From the NCBI GenBank assembly GCA_003246765.1, contig QKDA01000205.1, positions 1-33,512 on the forward strand: a stretch of DNA of 33,512 nucleotides, written 5' to 3'. The stretch comes from Spirochaetales bacterium. GTDB lineage: Bacteria; Spirochaetota; Spirochaetia; Treponematales; Treponemataceae. Positions within the stretch are counted from its first letter, which is position 1; the number at the start of each line of letters is the position of its first letter. The position numbers and the translations under genes were made by a program. This document shows, piece after piece, positions 31,560-33,512 of the stretch. The notes under the pieces are model-generated. The model did no database searches and was not told where the DNA came from. It worked only from the letters and a program-made list of their open reading frames with translations.

Positions 31560-32540
31560 TCAGGGTTTGAGTCCCGGGAATTGGGTCGAGAATGCCTCGA
31601 CAAATCTCGGAATCAGTTCCTCTATCTTGCCGGGAATGCTTAGTCCTGAGGCTTGCCGGTGCCCGCCGCCGCCGAAGGAGGATGCCACGACGCTCACGTC
31701 GACCCTGTCCAAAGAGCGGAACCCTACGGTACAGTTTGTCTCGGATTCCTGCCGCACGATCACAATGGCTTCAACCCCGCTGATGCTTTGGATGAGTTGG
31801 TAGAGAATGTCGGAATCACGGCCCTCCAGGCCGAATTCCATGGTGTCTTCCAGGGTTTCCCAGGAAACTACCAGTTTTCCGTCGTACCACCGCTGCATTC
31901 TCGTCAGGATTCGGGCTATGAGGAGCCGGGATTCATAGGATTTGCCGCCGTTCATCCGGGCAAAGGTCTTTTTAGGATTGGCTCCCGCCGCTACTAGCCT
32001 TGAAGCCGAGGCGAAGCTTTCCGCACTGCGATCGTCCAGATGGCGGAAAAAACCAGTGTCCGTGCACAGGCCGAAGAGGAGCATTTCCGCTTCCTCCCGG
32101 GAAACCTCAAGGGTACAAGCCTCGATGATGTTTTGAACGAGCAGGGTAGTGGATGGGGCCCCGCTCTCTACGTAATCGAAAGGACCCGCCCCTTCGTTGG
32201 TCGCGTGGTGGTCTATGATCGCGGTTGGATACCCGTCAAGGGAAGGGGCCGCGTCGCCGGTTCGAGCCGCATTGGAACAGTCAAGAACGAGAACCGCTAT
32301 CTTTCCGGGGAGGAGCTCGGGCTTTGCCGCGGGGAGAAAGAGTCGCTCGTATTCCCGAATTTCTATTCTTTTGAAGGGCCCCGCGGATACCAGCTGCGAT
32401 TTTTTTCCGAACCTTTCGAGAAAGGAGGCCATGGCAAGACAGCTCCCTATGCAGTCGCCGTCGGGTTCTTTATGGCCTGCCACGATGAACGAGTCATGGT
32501 CGTTGATAAAGGTAATCAGCGATTCGGGAACCGGATTCAT
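31560..32540 (-). CDS. DHH/DHHA1 phosphoesterase, NrnA-type oligoribonuclease/pAp phosphatase
   Basis: A 326-residue protein of the bifunctional NrnA family, which degrades short oligoribonucleotides (including pGpG in many species) and dephosphorylates pAp. The N-terminal DHH domain has GHKEPDGDCIGSCLAM (the DxD metal site), VLDCSNAARTG, and AIIDHHATN (the DHH box), followed by LLFGLCTDTGFFRHLDD. The DHHA1 domain closes with VASSFGGGGHRQASGLSI, the GGGHxxAxG substrate-binding motif. AGGAG precedes ATG 32540, nine bases after the M24 peptidase stop. If it cleaves pGpG, it would complete the breakdown of cyclic-di-GMP begun by EAL-type enzymes; this is inference. Confidence 0.93.
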   Translation of the reverse strand: MNPVPESLITFINDHDSFIVAGHKEPDGDCIGSCLAMASFLERFGKKSQLVSAGPFKRIEIREYERLFLPAAKPELLPGKIAVLVLDCSNAARTGDAAPSLDGYPTAIIDHHATNEGAGPFDYVESGAPSTTLLVQNIIEACTLEVSREEAEMLLFGLCTDTGFFRHLDDRSAESFASASRLVAAGANPKKTFARMNGGKSYESRLLIARILTRMQRWYDGKLVVSWETLEDTMEFGLEGRDSDILYQLIQSISGVEAIVIVRQESETNCTVGFRSLDRVDVSVVASSFGGGGHRQASGLSIPGKIEELIPRFVEAFSTQFPGLKP

Positions 32541-32549
32541 GGTTGCTCC

Positions 32550-33512
32550 TTAGAGGGTCAAGAGGCGGCGTTGGACGCCGGGACCGGAAACGACCGGCCT
32601 ACCGCCGCGGATGGAGATATCGATTTCCGTCCTGAAACCGAAGTCGTCGAAATAGATACCGGGCTCTACGGAAAAACAACTGCCTTCCAAAAGGTAACGG
32701 CGGTCTGGAAACTCCACCGAATCCAGGTTAACCCCCGAGCCGTGACAGTCCGTATCGATACCGTGGCCGGTACGGTGCCTGAGCGCGGCGGCAGGGAATC
32801 TCGCGAGGAGGTAGTCCCTCACCCGGGCATCCAATTCGGCGCCGGTTACGCCCTTACCCTCGGCAAAGGCAGCCTCGATGGCGATTTTTACCTGATCCCG
32901 GGCAGCCAGAAGTTCCTCGAAGGTGCGGGAGAGTTCCGGCGGGGGCGAAGAGCCCAAAAAACCCACCCAGGAAATATCCGCATAGATACCCCCCGGGTAT
33001 TTTGCCCAGATGTCGAACTGCAATACCTCGCCTCTCCTCAGGGGTTTCCCTTTGCCCCGAACCGTGTAGTGGGGATCCGCCGAGGAGCTGCCCCCCGCGA
33101 CAATGGGGGGATGGTCTGTCTCGAGCCCCTCCCTGGCAAGGGCGGTGAGCATGAACTCGAGGACATCCCCCTCCGTGAGGGCTTTGTCCTCCCGAAAGGC
33201 CATGCCCACGAAATCCCAGGCGTCATGGACGATTTTATGCAGGGCATCGGCTGCCCTGTCATGGGACGTAAAGCCTCTCGCATCCAGGAGCCCCTTTGCC
33301 CTCTGCATGAGCGGGGCGGCGGATACCAAACGGGCTCCCGATTCTCTGACCAGGTTCCAGGAAGCGGCATCCATGGTGGACAAAACCTGGATAAAGGGAT
33401 CCGAAAGCACCGCTAGCCGTTTATCATTAAGAATCGAGAGGATAGTCTCCAGTTCCTCCCTGGATGAGTAGATCCGCGGGATTCCTGGCAGGGAATCGAG
33501 AATGCCCTGCTC
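32550..33512 (-). CDS. M24-family metallopeptidase (Xaa-Pro aminopeptidase-like), 5' end outside window
   Basis: The reading frame is open to the right edge, so this is the C-terminal 320 residues of a longer protein; a GTG at 33410 is internal. It has the pita-bread fold ligands of the M24 family in order: aspartates in LQFDIWAKYPGGIYADISWVG, histidine in HRTGHGIDTDCHGSGVNLD, and glutamates in CFSVEPGIYFDDFG and FRTEIDISI. M24 peptidases of this kind cut N-terminal residues, often before proline. The loop GHGIDTDCHG departs from the common GHGIG(L)xxHE: the catalytic-loop glutamate after the second histidine is replaced by G, so Xaa-Pro specificity is not certain. It precedes the DHH gene by nine bases. 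Confidence 0.85.
   Translation of the reverse strand, partial: EQGILDSLPGIPRIYSSREELETILSILNDKRLAVLSDPFIQVLSTMDAASWNLVRESGARLVSAAPLMQRAKGLLDARGFTSHDRAADALHKIVHDAWDFVGMAFREDKALTEGDVLEFMLTALAREGLETDHPPIVAGGSSSADPHYTVRGKGKPLRRGEVLQFDIWAKYPGGIYADISWVGFLGSSPPPELSRTFEELLAARDQVKIAIEAAFAEGKGVTGAELDARVRDYLLARFPAAALRHRTGHGIDTDCHGSGVNLDSVEFPDRRYLLEGSCFSVEPGIYFDDFGFRTEIDISIRGGRPVVSGPGVQRRLLTL

Noticed and set aside
32040-33416. 458-codon plus-strand open frame opposite the DHH and M24 genes
   Set aside because: It spans two well-supported minus-strand genes and their junction; its sequence is an antisense artefact of GC-rich codon usage.

Overview
This 33.5 kb window comes from a spirochaete, most probably a relatively GC-rich member of the Treponema group. 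The strongest indicators are two adjacent FlaB-type periplasmic flagellins that start MVINHN, a flaB-flaB-flaG-fliD order followed by tsaE/tsaB and an HD-GYP gene, and a flgN-flgK-flgL-fliW-csrA operon. The placement is inferred from protein character and gene order; no search was run. I saw no transposase, integrase, CRISPR array, prophage or ribosomal RNA gene, so this looks like ordinary chromosomal backbone whose interest lies in its regulation.

Layout. Positions 1-3000 hold the end of truA, then priA and a family 4 uracil-DNA glycosylase on the minus strand. Positions 3061-8848 are a plus-strand cassette of two overlapping glycosyltransferases (GT4 and GT28/MGDG-synthase type) and two large signal-peptide proteins that look like Wzi-type outer-membrane barrels. 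Positions 8941-11343 carry a DEAD-box helicase (minus) and a second GT4 glycosyltransferase (plus), closed by a bidirectional terminator. Positions 11403-14608 are tig-clpP-clpX on the minus strand. Positions 14752-15460 hold five minus-strand tRNAs (His, Arg, Lys, Leu, Gly), with internal promoters and a terminator after tRNA-Gly.

Positions 15537-29179 form a motility region. A sigma-28-type promoter precedes flgN-flgK-flgL-fliW-csrA on the plus strand. Facing it on the minus strand are flaB1, flaB2, flaG, fliD, an unrecognised gene, a membrane-anchored PilZ protein, an 86-residue protein, tsaE, tsaB and an HD-GYP gene. The set combines filament and hook-filament junction proteins, the FliW-CsrA post-transcriptional switch and two probable cyclic-di-GMP proteins. 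The leaders of both flagellin mRNAs carry hairpins with GGA in the loop and GGA at the ribosome-binding site, which is what direct CsrA repression would need. The flaB1 promoter is also sigma-28-like, so the repressor, its antagonist and the target may share one sigma factor.

Positions 29176-33512 hold a zinc-ribbon methyltransferase, rdgB, a strongly divergent sigma-factor-like gene, a DHH/NrnA phosphoesterase and the C-terminal part of an M24 peptidase. The sigma-like gene has a consensus sigma-54 promoter (TGGCAC-N5-TTGCA) 24 bases upstream of its start codon. Two 13-bp direct repeats, 73 bp apart, lie at activator distance further upstream. This possible sigma-54 to sigma-like-protein cascade and the CsrA-site architecture of the flagellin leaders are the two signals I rate highest.
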